Shown here piece after piece: positions 6,580 to 15,211 of a DNA stretch of 20,781 nucleotides. Both the position numbers and the translations under genes were made by a program. The DNA comes from a virus: the IMG/VR virus record IMGVR_UViG_3300030333_007368, positions 2,996 to 23,776 of that record, one strand, 5' to 3'. The notes under the pieces are model-generated. The model was not told where the DNA came from. It searched no databases and worked only from the letters and a program-made list of their open reading frames with translations. Position 1 is the first letter of the stretch, and each line of letters starts with the position of its first letter.

Positions 6580-7854
6580 ATGGCAGGAAGTGCAGCAAGA
6601 GCATCTAAGTATGCGAAAATGATTATTAATAAAGATGGTAAAACTGCTAATTTAGCAGGAAAAACTACATCTTTTGATTACTATGAGAGTGTATATTCTC
6701 CAGAAGTAACTGCTACTTTAGTATTTTTAGATGCTGGTGAATCTATTGAAGCAGATAAGAATCAAGATACACAAAATAGAAAAGGAAGTATTAAAAATTC
6801 ATTACCTATTACTGGATATGAAGATCTAGAGGTAAAAATAGAATCTAAATCTGGAACTTTAAATTTTACACAGAATCCATTAAAGGTTAATAGTGCTCCA
6901 GTAGTATCTCAGGAACCAAATCGTCAGTCTGTTTTTCTAAGTCTTAAATCCAATCCTGCTATTGATAATTTTGATATTAAAGATCCATGTAAAAAATATA
7001 AAGGTAGGATTAGTAATACTGTTGAAAAGATATTGAAAGATTTAAATGTTAAAAAATATAAAATAGATGGTACAAGTAATAGTTATGATTTTATTACAAA
7101 AGGAAAAGGTGGATTAGATTTAATAAATGATTTGTGCAGAAAATCTATTCCAGACAATGGTGATCCTGGATTTTTCTTTTATGAAACTCAAGATGGACTT
7201 AATTTTAGAGCAATAGATAATCTCATTGCTGAAGAACCAGTAGAGACTTATACATATTCTGGTGCTTTAAAGGCAAATCTTAAAGATGATGCAAATGATT
7301 TTAAGATTTTATTACCACCTGATATTACAAAAGATCAAGATATAACAAAAGCATTAGAATCTGGTACATATAGTAGTCGTAATGTATTTTTTAATCCTTT
7401 AACTTTCGTGACTGATGATAAGATTTATACTATAAAAGATAAAAAAAGTGCTCCTAAAAAAACTTTAGGTAAAGAAGTTCCAAATACAGATAAGGTAAAA
7501 AGTTATAGTAAAACTAATTATCATATTTTAGATATTGGTAGTTTAGATCCTAATAATACAGTTCCAAATAATGATCCAAGAGAATGGCAAGCAAAGGCAC
7601 CTATGAGATATAATCTTCTTCATTCTCAATTAATGACAATACAAGTTCCATGTAATTTAAAATTAAGAGCAGGAAATGTAATTAAAGTTGAATTTGAAAA
7701 ACAAACTAGTCAAAAGGAATTGGGTGGTGCAGATCAACAACAAAGTGGTAGTTATTTAATACTACATCTTTGTCACCATTTTGATTCTAAAAGATCATAT
7801 ACTTCTATGACTGTTGCTCGTGATACTTATGGATTACACACTGGGAAGAATTAG
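6580..7854 (+). CDS. 27: Baseplate hub protein, gp27-like
   Basis: This 424-aa protein resembles T4 gp27 (391 aa), which forms the trimeric hub ring that holds gp5 and links to the tail tube. An N-terminal beta domain includes FDYYESVYSPEVTATLVFLD (32-51), the usual first strands of hub proteins. A segment at about 175-215 contains GGLDLINDLCRKS (177-189) and GFFFYETQDGLNFRAID (197-213), the hub motif with the FFFYET and dGxxF pattern. The C-terminus has LRAGNVIKVEF (362-372), SGSYLILHLCHHF (389-401) and MTVARDTYG (410-418), as in other gp27/gpD-type hubs. It has a strong AGGAGG ribosome site and is followed two bases later by the OB-fold partner, the order expected for a hub and spike pair. 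Confidence 0.85.
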   Translation: MAGSAARASKYAKMIINKDGKTANLAGKTTSFDYYESVYSPEVTATLVFLDAGESIEADKNQDTQNRKGSIKNSLPITGYEDLEVKIESKSGTLNFTQNPLKVNSAPVVSQEPNRQSVFLSLKSNPAIDNFDIKDPCKKYKGRISNTVEKILKDLNVKKYKIDGTSNSYDFITKGKGGLDLINDLCRKSIPDNGDPGFFFYETQDGLNFRAIDNLIAEEPVETYTYSGALKANLKDDANDFKILLPPDITKDQDITKALESGTYSSRNVFFNPLTFVTDDKIYTIKDKKSAPKKTLGKEVPNTDKVKSYSKTNYHILDIGSLDPNNTVPNNDPREWQAKAPMRYNLLHSQLMTIQVPCNLKLRAGNVIKVEFEKQTSQKELGGADQQQSGSYLILHLCHHFDSKRSYTSMTVARDTYGLHTGKN

Positions 7855-7856
7855 AT

Positions 7857-8840
7857 ATGCAGAATAAAATCGATTTAGACAATCAATCATTTTTTGGAAA
7901 GGGTGTAGAATTCTGGTTGGGAATGATTGTGTCATTTGATAAGCAGAGAAGTCAAGTATCTGGTGAAAAAGGATGGGGTTGGAGATACAAAGTTCGTATT
8001 ATAGGTGATTATTCAGATCATGATAGTGTTGAGGATAAAGATGTTCATACAGCAGTTGCTTTAATTCCAACGACTGGTGGAACAGGTGGTGCAGGTAAAT
8101 CTGCTACTGTAAAATTAACGCAAGGTGATGTTGTTTTTGGTGTCTTTTTATCACCTAATAATGGATTTCCAGTAATTCTTGGTGCTTTAGGTAGAACACC
8201 AGATAGTGCAAAAGAAGCAGATAAAAATGGTGATAGTAAGCTTGCACCTAAACCTGGATTTACTTCTCAACAGAAACCAGGTTTAACTGAAACACAGGAA
8301 TTTACAGGACAGGCTACTGTGGAGACTCCTAAATTAAAAGCTGGTGGAGAGAAAGGTGGTGGTAAAACAAAATCAACTCCTACTGGTGATGGTGGAGAAT
8401 CTGAAAATAAAGGATTAGAAAAAATTGAAGGTGGACTTGATAAAGAGAATTCTGTTGATGCACTTCCTGATCCAAGTAGAATAAAAAAAGTAGATCAACC
8501 TGTAGGGTTTACTGATAAAGCAACTGAAGATTTGGGAGTAGGAGAAACAAATAGAGAAGTTCTTCAAGGTATAGAGAATGAAAGAGCATTGTTGGATGGA
8601 CAAGAACCTAGAAAAATAGAAGTAAGTAAGACGAAGAAGGAACTAGTGTTGCGTCCAACTGATACAGGAAACGATAGAATAAACAATAGAAATAAAAGAA
8701 TTAATGCATTACTGTTAAAAGATAGATATGGTGGAACTGGATATCCAATTACTATAGGAGACAAAACTTATCAACCACAAGATCCAGGATATCTAGATGC
8801 ATATAATACTGCTGCAGTAATTCCTAGTGCTAATAATTGA
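7857..8840 (+). CDS. 5: gp5-like OB-fold hub protein without lysozyme domain
   Basis: Residues 12-114 of this 327-aa protein look like the OB-fold that T4 gp5 uses to sit on gp27: FFGKGVEFWLGMIVSF (12-27), WRYKVRIIGDYSDHD (42-56), VALIPTTGGTGGAGKS (67-82), LTQGDVVFGVFLSPNNGFPV (87-106) and ILGALGRT (107-114). The remaining two thirds are hydrophilic, rich in Gly, Lys, Glu and Thr, with no lysozyme catalytic pattern and no beta-helix repeat. A conserved-looking segment (284-318) contains LLLKDRYGGTGYPI and YQPQDPGYLDAYNT. T4 gp5 is one 575-aa chain of OB-fold, lysozyme and beta-helix; here the helix-like part is a separate gene at 10728. The gene immediately follows gp27, which supports the assignment. 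Confidence 0.8.
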   Translation: MQNKIDLDNQSFFGKGVEFWLGMIVSFDKQRSQVSGEKGWGWRYKVRIIGDYSDHDSVEDKDVHTAVALIPTTGGTGGAGKSATVKLTQGDVVFGVFLSPNNGFPVILGALGRTPDSAKEADKNGDSKLAPKPGFTSQQKPGLTETQEFTGQATVETPKLKAGGEKGGGKTKSTPTGDGGESENKGLEKIEGGLDKENSVDALPDPSRIKKVDQPVGFTDKATEDLGVGETNREVLQGIENERALLDGQEPRKIEVSKTKKELVLRPTDTGNDRINNRNKRINALLLKDRYGGTGYPITIGDKTYQPQDPGYLDAYNTAAVIPSANN

Positions 8841-8841
8841 T

Positions 8842-8859
8842 GATAAATACTAAAAGGAG
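8842..8859 (+). promoter_or_regulatory. Putative late promoter box and ribosome site before 8871
   Basis: GATAAATA (8842-8849) differs from the T4 late box at the first base only and overlaps the end of the OB-fold gene's stop region. AAGGAG (8854-8859) is a good Shine-Dalgarno sequence 11 bases before the ATG at 8871. The promoter is plausible; the ribosome site is well supported. Confidence 0.5.
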
Positions 8860-8870
8860 ATGATACAGCT

Positions 8871-10721
8871 ATGAGCATAATAGGCGGTCCTTTACCAAAA
8901 GTTAATGAAACTAAGCAGAAGGAATTTTTTCCTTCTGAACCATCAGTGTTTCCATCTGAACAACAGATTAATGCATTCACTAAGTTGATTAAGGATAATC
9001 CTCCTGGTGATAAATGGCAGTCTGCAATTAAAAATATTAAGAATCAATATCCAGAGCAACTTGGAGATATTAATCCATTTTCTCCAGAAGCGATTGATAA
9101 GTTATCTGACACAGATTTTAAAGAATATACAAAAAGATTTGATGAGTATAAGAAAGTAATTTTTCCAGAAGTTAAAGCAGCATCATTGACTTCTGGAATG
9201 AAGATAGTAACTGCAAATCCAGATAAGGATAATTTCTTTGCAGAGACAGAAAGTGCTGTAAGTAATTTTTTAAAAGTAGCAACTAAAGTAGATAACTTTG
9301 CTCTTGATCTTCCTGGTGAAATTAAAAGTGTAGCAAAGATGATTAGTGGTTCTTCTAAATCACTTATTTCTAATTTATCAAATTCTCTTGCGGATGGAAT
9401 GATTGGTTGGGTACAGGGTGGATTAGATAATGTTGCTTCAAAAATATTTAATGCTTATCCAAAATTTAATGTAGCATTGAAAAAAGTTATTAATGCACAA
9501 ACAGCATTAATCGGTCCAATTACAAGTATGTTTGGTTCATTAGATTGTTTAGTTGGTAAAGTATCTGATGCTTTGACTGGATCGATTGAAGATATGTTAA
9601 CTGGATTGGTAAAAAATAGTTTAAATGCTCCAGTTTGTGCTGTTCAGCAGTTTATAGGTGCTATAACTGGTAAAGTTACATCAATGATTGATTCTATTGT
9701 TTCTCCATTTGCAAACCCATTAGGAGGAATATTGGGTGGTGGTTTTAAGGTAAAGGATTTTCTTAGTAAAGGAGCTAATTTATTAGATAAACTTCAAGAT
9801 CCTTTTGGTTGTAAAGCGGAATCACCAATTAAAGAATCTATTGCTACTGATAATTATGTTATTGATGGAGGAGAGAAGAAATCGAAAAGCAGTGTTAAAC
9901 AACAATCACTTTTAAATAAAGCATTTGGTGCTGCTAATGGTGCTGTTAGTCAGATAGAGAAAGTAAAAAATGATGTATTAGATGGTATTCCATCAACTTT
10001 AAGTAAGTTTGAAGAAGAATATGGACAGTGGAGTGTATTTGGTTCTAAGGTTAGTGAAGCAGCAGATCAAAGTATAGGTACTGATTGTTATACTGGAAAT
10101 ATATTTAAGTGTGGTGCACCGAAAGTTGAATTTTTTGGTGGTGATGGAAGTGGTGGTGCAGGAAAATTGCTTCTTGGTGGTTTTATAGATAAACTTGATG
10201 TAAATGATATCTATGGTGATATTAAAAGAACTGCAAGTATTATTGGTGTTGAAATGACTGATAGGGGTAATGGTTATACTGAAGAACCAATTGTTTCTTT
10301 CACTGATAGTTGTGAGCAAGGATATGGTGCATATGGTAAAGCAGTTATTGATAAAAATGTAAACTCTCCTACTTATGGACAGATTACTAAAGTTATTATG
10401 TTAAGTGAAGGTGAAAATTACCCAGTTGATATTCCTGCAGAAACAGATCCTGTTTATATTAGGGAAGTTATAGTTGAAAATCCTGGAAAAGGATATGAAA
10501 ATGCTACAATAGAAGATGAATGTTTAGTTCTTAATACTAAAGATGGAAAATGTGTTAGTTGTGATGTTATTTGCCAGAAACCATATACAGAATTACCAGA
10601 GATTATAATTAAGAATCCTGGTTCTGGTGCAGTTCTTCGTCCTGTTATGTCAATAACTCCTAAGGTAGTTGATGAAGAACTTCAAGAAGTTATAGATTGT
10701 GTAGGTACGGGAGGGGATTAA
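8871..10721 (+). CDS. Large virion structural protein of unknown function
   Basis: This 616-aa protein is of a kind found in marine T4-like phages and annotated only as structural. The N-terminal 140 residues are charged and helical. Residues 145-310 are amphipathic, Ser/Gly/Leu-rich and helical, without an obvious signal peptide. Residues 455-595 are beta-rich with a recurrent pattern, DRGNGYTEEPIVSF (464-477), GQITKVIMLSEGENYP (503-518), VIVENPGKGYENA (533-545) and EIIIKNPGSGAV (577-588). The same GxGY-type pattern occurs in phage fibres. It has eleven cysteines, four of them within 551-568, unusual in this window. It lies between the OB-fold and beta-helix spike genes, so a hub or spike-associated role is likely but not shown. 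A tape measure function is a weaker alternative because of its helical N-terminal half. Confidence 0.75.
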   Translation: MSIIGGPLPKVNETKQKEFFPSEPSVFPSEQQINAFTKLIKDNPPGDKWQSAIKNIKNQYPEQLGDINPFSPEAIDKLSDTDFKEYTKRFDEYKKVIFPEVKAASLTSGMKIVTANPDKDNFFAETESAVSNFLKVATKVDNFALDLPGEIKSVAKMISGSSKSLISNLSNSLADGMIGWVQGGLDNVASKIFNAYPKFNVALKKVINAQTALIGPITSMFGSLDCLVGKVSDALTGSIEDMLTGLVKNSLNAPVCAVQQFIGAITGKVTSMIDSIVSPFANPLGGILGGGFKVKDFLSKGANLLDKLQDPFGCKAESPIKESIATDNYVIDGGEKKSKSSVKQQSLLNKAFGAANGAVSQIEKVKNDVLDGIPSTLSKFEEEYGQWSVFGSKVSEAADQSIGTDCYTGNIFKCGAPKVEFFGGDGSGGAGKLLLGGFIDKLDVNDIYGDIKRTASIIGVEMTDRGNGYTEEPIVSFTDSCEQGYGAYGKAVIDKNVNSPTYGQITKVIMLSEGENYPVDIPAETDPVYIREVIVENPGKGYENATIEDECLVLNTKDGKCVSCDVICQKPYTELPEIIIKNPGSGAVLRPVMSITPKVVDEELQEVIDCVGTGGD

Positions 10722-10727
10722 TAATAA

Positions 10728-11462
10728 GTGGCAAATCAAGAGAATCGCACGGTTGAAATAGTCAACCAAAAATTATTATTTGAGTCTGGAACAGAAGTTG
10801 TTGGAGTAGCTGGAAAGACTGCATATATATTACAATCTCAGACTTCTGATGAGGTTCATTATAATCAGAGTTTGCATGAAGGTAGTGGTTTATCTCGTCA
10901 ATATGCAGAAAAAGCACTACAGGTAGAGTGTGGAGTTAAAAATAAGGATAATGAACAGAGTTATAAGATTCAGGTTCATCATGGTAATTATACTGTTAAT
11001 GCTGATAGAGGTGCTGTTTTAATTAAAGGAAAATCAATTTGTTTAGAAGCAGAAGATATAACGTTAAAGGCAAAAAGTACAATAACTATTGGAAATAAGA
11101 ATAGAACTACCGATCAGATTAATCTCAATGCAAGAAAAATTCAAGTTTCACGTAATAATGGAAATCTAGGTGATTGGATGAAAATTAGTGATAAGTATAA
11201 AGGATTTGCAAGTTCCTTTGTTAGTAATAGTTTGGGTAACATAGGAGCATCTGCTCTGGGTGGAACAAGTTTATCTTCTCTTGCTAAAGCTGCTGCTACT
11301 GCTTATGGTGGTCCTGTGGCAGGTATGGCTGCTGGAGAATTACTTGGTGGTGGAGGAGGAGATTTTAGTCTTGGTGGTTTAGCTAAAACTGCTGCTACTG
11401 CTTATGGTGGTCCTGTGGCAGGTGCAGTTGCAGGATCAGTAGTTGATGAGTATACGAGTTAA
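10728..11462 (+). CDS. Beta-helix spike-like protein with glycine-zipper C-terminus
   Basis: Residues 80-142 of this 244-aa protein have short alternating strands with small turns (VHHGNYTVNADRGAVLIKG, SICLEAEDITLKAKSTITIG, TDQINLNARKIQVS), the style of the gp5 C-terminal beta-helix and of VgrG needle tips. The C-terminal hundred residues are unlike this: two copies of a LAK-AATAYGGPVAG unit (185-199 and 218-232), rich in Gly and Ala with GxxxG spacing. I infer a membrane-puncturing spike, split from the OB-fold gene. The start is GTG at 10728, seven bases after the previous stop, with a GGAGGGG sequence (10710-10716) upstream. No PAAR-type tip gene is seen next to it. Confidence 0.7.
   Translation: MANQENRTVEIVNQKLLFESGTEVVGVAGKTAYILQSQTSDEVHYNQSLHEGSGLSRQYAEKALQVECGVKNKDNEQSYKIQVHHGNYTVNADRGAVLIKGKSICLEAEDITLKAKSTITIGNKNRTTDQINLNARKIQVSRNNGNLGDWMKISDKYKGFASSFVSNSLGNIGASALGGTSLSSLAKAAATAYGGPVAGMAAGELLGGGGGDFSLGGLAKTAATAYGGPVAGAVAGSVVDEYTS
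11290..11423 (+). repeat. Exact 35-bp direct repeat in the spike-like gene
   Basis: Bases 11290-11324 and 11389-11423 are identical over 35 positions and lie 99 bp (33 codons) apart in the same frame. They encode the AATAYGGPVAG unit. Identity at synonymous positions points to a recent in-frame duplication or gene conversion. Confidence 0.9.
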
Positions 11463-11467
11463 GGAGG
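11461..11467 (+). promoter_or_regulatory. Strong ribosome binding site for the fibre gene
   Basis: AAGGAGG overlaps the stop of the preceding gene and lies eight bases before the ATG at 11476. It supports high expression of the fibre and fixes the start. Confidence 0.85.
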
Positions 11468-11475
11468 TAATATAA

Positions 11476-14400
11476 ATGACACAAAGTTACGGTAACCAAA
11501 ATACTCATAGTGGAGATTCAATATTTGAAGACGTTTATATTTACGGAAAACTTTATTATGATTTTCAAGGTGATGCTTCTTTTAGAGATTTAGAGGTTGA
11601 TACATTAAAAGTTCTTGGTAATTCATGGTTTGGTGGTATTGCTACGTTTAAAGATGATGTTTTTATTGAAGGTGAATTAGATACAGAATATTTAACAGTA
11701 AAACAGAGATTAGATGTTGGTATTGGTGGATCAGCACTTCATGCTGATGTAAGAAAAGTTGAAGCTGGTGCACCAAATTATGCTGAACCTGCACTTGAAA
11801 CTGTTACTCAGCTTCAGCAGATTAGAGTTGGTATAGCAAATACAGAACCATTACATAGATTCCAAGTTGGTGGACCTAATACTATGGGCACTTACTATGG
11901 TCCTGGAACTATAGAGGAGAGTGCAGCTACAACTTTTGTTGTAACTGGTTTAGGAACAGTTGGAATTGGAACTACAACACCTGGTAAACTTAGTACATAT
12001 GATCCTAATAATCCTGCAAGTGGAGTAATAAAATTAGATTTAGATGGAAGTGTACATATTAGTAGAAATATTTTTGATTCTTCAAAGTCTCCAGGTGTTA
12101 ATGGGTATTATTTAAATAGAGATGCTAGAGGAATTAGGTGGATAGAAGCATCTCCTATTGCAATGGAGGGAATATATGTTCAAGATGAGGGTACATATCT
12201 TCCAACTGTAGGTGCTGCTCAAACATTCTCTACCTTAAATTTCTGGGGTACTAATAGTCTTGGTTTAGGTACGGATACAGTAATTGCTATACCTGATCCA
12301 GATAATCCTACTAATATTGCAAGAATACAAACTAGAGATTTATGGGGATATTCAACAACAGGTGATGTTAATAGTCCAGTCTATAGGATGACTAAGGTTG
12401 GTATTATGAATAATAATCCAACATATGTTTTAGATGTTAGTGGTGATTTTCGTACTACTAGTAATGCTCAAGTTGATGGTAGATTAACTGTAGAATTACA
12501 AACAGCTTTAAATGACACTCTTGATGTAGATGGTAATACTACATTTAATAGTACATTAGATGCATCCAGCCCTACAAATGCCTCAGTTCAAATGGATGGT
12601 GGTGTTGGTATTGTTAAGAAATTATATGTTGGTGGTAATGTGGTGGTGGAGGATGATACTGAATCAGTAGATAAAGATACTGGTTCATTGGTAGTTGAAG
12701 GTGGTATTGGTATAGAGAAAAGTCTAAACGTAGGACTTAATGCAAAGATATTAGGAACCGCAGATTCAACTGATAAAGATACTGGTTCATTAATAGTTGA
12801 AGGTGGTGTTGGTATTGAGAAGAATTTAAATGTAGGACAGAATGCAAAGATATTTGCAATTACAGATTCAACTGATAAAGATACTGGTGCTCTTGTAGTT
12901 GATGGTGGTGTTGGTATTGAAAAGAGATTGAATGTTGGTGGACAGACAATAATTGAAGATACTACTGCATCAACTGATAAAGATAGTGGTGCATTAATAG
13001 TCGAAGGTGGTGTTGGTATAGAGGAAAAACTGAATGTTGGTAGTGATGCAAAGATATTTGGAACTACTCAAGCATCTAGTAAGGATACTGGTGCTCTTGT
13101 AGTTGATGGTGGTGCTGGTATTGAGAAAAAATTATTTGTAGGTGATGATACTAAGATTGAAGGAACTACAGAATCAACTGATAAAGATAGTGGTGCTTTA
13201 ATAGTTGATGGTGGTGCTGGTATTGAGAAGAATGTTAATATTGGTGGTGCTTTAAAAGTAGATTCGACAACAGCATCTACTAATTGTACAACTGGTTCAG
13301 GTATTTTTGCTGGTGGTGTTGGTATTGCTGGAAAATTAAATGTTTGTGGTGATGCACATATTTTTGGAGATACATCTTCTACTGATAAAGATAGTGGTGC
13401 TCTTGTAGTTGAAGGTGGTACTGGAATTGAAGAGAATTTAAATGTTGGTGGTGATGCTAAGATAATTGGTACTTTAGAGTTAGAAAACTCTATTATTGAT
13501 AAGTTGAATAGTGTTGGTTTCGATGTTAGTAGAACAAAAAATGATTATAGATTATCTGCTGTTGGTAGTGGTGTATCATGGAGACCTTCTGGTGTAGATA
13601 CTGAAAATGCTATTTGGGTTACTGTAGATGGTGATGATAATAATACTGGATTATTAGAAGGTGATGCAAAGAGAACTGTTGGTGCTGCTGCATCTATAGC
13701 AAAAGAAGGAGATACTATTATTATTCGTTCTGGTAGATACACTGAAAATAATCCAATTGGATTAAGAACTGATGTTTCAGTATCTGGTGAAGATTTAAGA
13801 CTTGTAACTATTATTCCTCAGAATAGAACTAAGGATGTCTTCCATGTTAGAAGAGGATGTTTGATACAGAATATTAATTTCTCTGGTCCTCCTGAGGATG
13901 GGATGGGTGGAGTTTCTTATGCTCATACTGATGCAGGTGCTGTTGCATTCCCACCTACACAAGCTGCTGTTACTGCAGGAACAGATTTCCAAGCAGTGAC
14001 TGGATTTACTGATTTTGGTCCTGCTGATGAGGGTGCTACTGGTAGGTGGAAATCTCCATATATTAGAAACTGTACTAACTTTATGACTAAGAGTATTGGT
14101 ATGAAGATTAATGGTGATTTTGCAAATGCTGATTTTACAGGAACTAATAATCTTGGACAAGATTTGAAATCTATGGTTTGTGATGCATTTACTCAATATA
14201 ATGAGGCAGGTATTGGTGTTTCTATTTCTAATATGGCATATGCCCAGTTAGTTTCTATCTTTACTATTGCATCTGATATTGGTATATCATGTGTAACGGG
14301 AGGACAATGTGACTTAACAAACTCTAACTCCTCATTTGGTAATGTTGGATTAAAGGCAGATGGAGTTGGTATTACAGAATTTACTGGTACAACTTTTGGA

Positions 14401-15210
14401 GATGTAGCTGCTGAGAATGATGTATTTCCAATTACTAATTGTACGGATAGTTTAGGTAGATTTAGAAAACCTTTTGATGGACAGGGATTATACTTTAAGA
14501 TTAATTTAGATGACTATACTGATATAACTGGCACTGGAATTATAAATGCACCTATGAAATTATACAGAGGTATTACTGTTGTTAATGGTGGTAATCCTGG
14601 TGATTATACTGCATCTGCTCCTCCAGTTATTACGGTTCCTGCTCCATTAGGTCCAGAAGGTATTCAGGCAGAATTCTCTGCTAATGTGAGTGCTGCTGGA
14701 ACAATAACATCTGTTGATGTTATTGCAAGTGGTAGAAATTTCTTACCAAATCAATCATTTGATGTTTCTATATCAGGAACTGGAAGTGCACAACTTGAAG
14801 CAGACACAGATCCTATTTTATATACTGTGGCTGTTGCAAGTGAACCAACAGCTGTTGGATTAACAACTATAACATTTAATGAATTTGTTCCTTATGCTGT
14901 AAATAGTGGAACAGACATTGAACTCTTTAGAATTAGTCGTATCATTACTAGTTCTCATTCATTTGAATATATTGGTGCTGGTACTGATATAAATAAAGCG
15001 AACCCCTTCCAAGGGGGTGTACCTAAACCCGAAAATGAAGTCATTGCGATAAATGGAGGACAATGCCCATTCACGAGTACCGATCAAAAAGGTAATTTTA
15101 GAATTGGTGATGGATTAACTGTAGATCAAACAACTTCAACTATTCGAGGAAGAGATTTTAACCGAGCAATTCAAGCCCAATTAACACCATTAATACTAGC
15201 GTTGAGATAA
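11476..15210 (+). CDS. Repeat-containing tail fibre or baseplate fibre protein
   Basis: This 1244-aa protein has clear modules. The N-terminus (1-90, with GKLYYDFQGDASFRDLEVDT) is probably the attachment domain. TVGIGTTTPGKL (161-172) and VGIMNNNPTYVLDVSGDF (308-325) are VGIGTxxPxxxLdVxG fibre motifs. Nine copies of an about 34-residue beta repeat follow (355-665). Residues 712-970 contain a WVTVDGDDNNTGLLEGDAKRT segment and SIAKEGDTIIIRSGRYTEN, typical of right-handed beta-helix (pectin-lyase-like) domains. Residues 1031-1105 have a GxGY-like module, and the last 70 residues form a terminal domain with unusual codon use. No catalytic site can be asserted. It probably forms a trimeric fibre; receptor binding is inference. 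Confidence 0.8.
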   Translation: MTQSYGNQNTHSGDSIFEDVYIYGKLYYDFQGDASFRDLEVDTLKVLGNSWFGGIATFKDDVFIEGELDTEYLTVKQRLDVGIGGSALHADVRKVEAGAPNYAEPALETVTQLQQIRVGIANTEPLHRFQVGGPNTMGTYYGPGTIEESAATTFVVTGLGTVGIGTTTPGKLSTYDPNNPASGVIKLDLDGSVHISRNIFDSSKSPGVNGYYLNRDARGIRWIEASPIAMEGIYVQDEGTYLPTVGAAQTFSTLNFWGTNSLGLGTDTVIAIPDPDNPTNIARIQTRDLWGYSTTGDVNSPVYRMTKVGIMNNNPTYVLDVSGDFRTTSNAQVDGRLTVELQTALNDTLDVDGNTTFNSTLDASSPTNASVQMDGGVGIVKKLYVGGNVVVEDDTESVDKDTGSLVVEGGIGIEKSLNVGLNAKILGTADSTDKDTGSLIVEGGVGIEKNLNVGQNAKIFAITDSTDKDTGALVVDGGVGIEKRLNVGGQTIIEDTTASTDKDSGALIVEGGVGIEEKLNVGSDAKIFGTTQASSKDTGALVVDGGAGIEKKLFVGDDTKIEGTTESTDKDSGALIVDGGAGIEKNVNIGGALKVDSTTASTNCTTGSGIFAGGVGIAGKLNVCGDAHIFGDTSSTDKDSGALVVEGGTGIEENLNVGGDAKIIGTLELENSIIDKLNSVGFDVSRTKNDYRLSAVGSGVSWRPSGVDTENAIWVTVDGDDNNTGLLEGDAKRTVGAAASIAKEGDTIIIRSGRYTENNPIGLRTDVSVSGEDLRLVTIIPQNRTKDVFHVRRGCLIQNINFSGPPEDGMGGVSYAHTDAGAVAFPPTQAAVTAGTDFQAVTGFTDFGPADEGATGRWKSPYIRNCTNFMTKSIGMKINGDFANADFTGTNNLGQDLKSMVCDAFTQYNEAGIGVSISNMAYAQLVSIFTIASDIGISCVTGGQCDLTNSNSSFGNVGLKADGVGITEFTGTTFGDVAAENDVFPITNCTDSLGRFRKPFDGQGLYFKINLDDYTDITGTGIINAPMKLYRGITVVNGGNPGDYTASAPPVITVPAPLGPEGIQAEFSANVSAAGTITSVDVIASGRNFLPNQSFDVSISGTGSAQLEADTDPILYTVAVASEPTAVGLTTITFNEFVPYAVNSGTDIELFRISRIITSSHSFEYIGAGTDINKANPFQGGVPKPENEVIAINGGQCPFTSTDQKGNFRIGDGLTVDQTTSTIRGRDFNRAIQAQLTPLILALR
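12538..13470 (+). repeat. Nine tandem 34-codon fibre repeats
   Basis: The core pattern is STDKD-[ST]-GALVVEGG-x-GIEK-x-LNVGG followed by about ten variable residues. Units begin at residues 355, 395, 428, 462, 496, 530, 564, 598 and 632 of the fibre. From residue 428 every unit is exactly 34 residues (102 bp). Unit 598-631 is the most divergent, with STNCTTGSGIFAGG and two cysteines. Confidence 0.9.
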
Positions 15211-15211
15211 T

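Noticed and set aside
6575-6582. TATAAATG before gp27 (and the same at 11471-11478)
   Set aside because: These overlap the start codon itself, so a promoter box here could not produce a translated leader. They are start-codon context behind strong ribosome sites.
12538-13470. Regularly spaced repeats that could suggest a CRISPR array
   Set aside because: The 102-bp period is in frame with a coding sequence and encodes a repeated protein motif; there are no palindromic repeats or unique spacers.
13795-14196. 133-codon minus-strand open frame within the fibre
   Set aside because: Antisense shadow of a Gly/Asn/Thr-rich coding region; Ser/Ile/Cys-rich product without any family pattern.
14988-14995. 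Exact TATAAATA inside the fibre gene as a promoter feature
   Set aside because: It encodes in-frame residues, lies 217 bases from the next gene, and such octamers are expected several times by chance in AT-rich DNA. Kept only as part of a finding.
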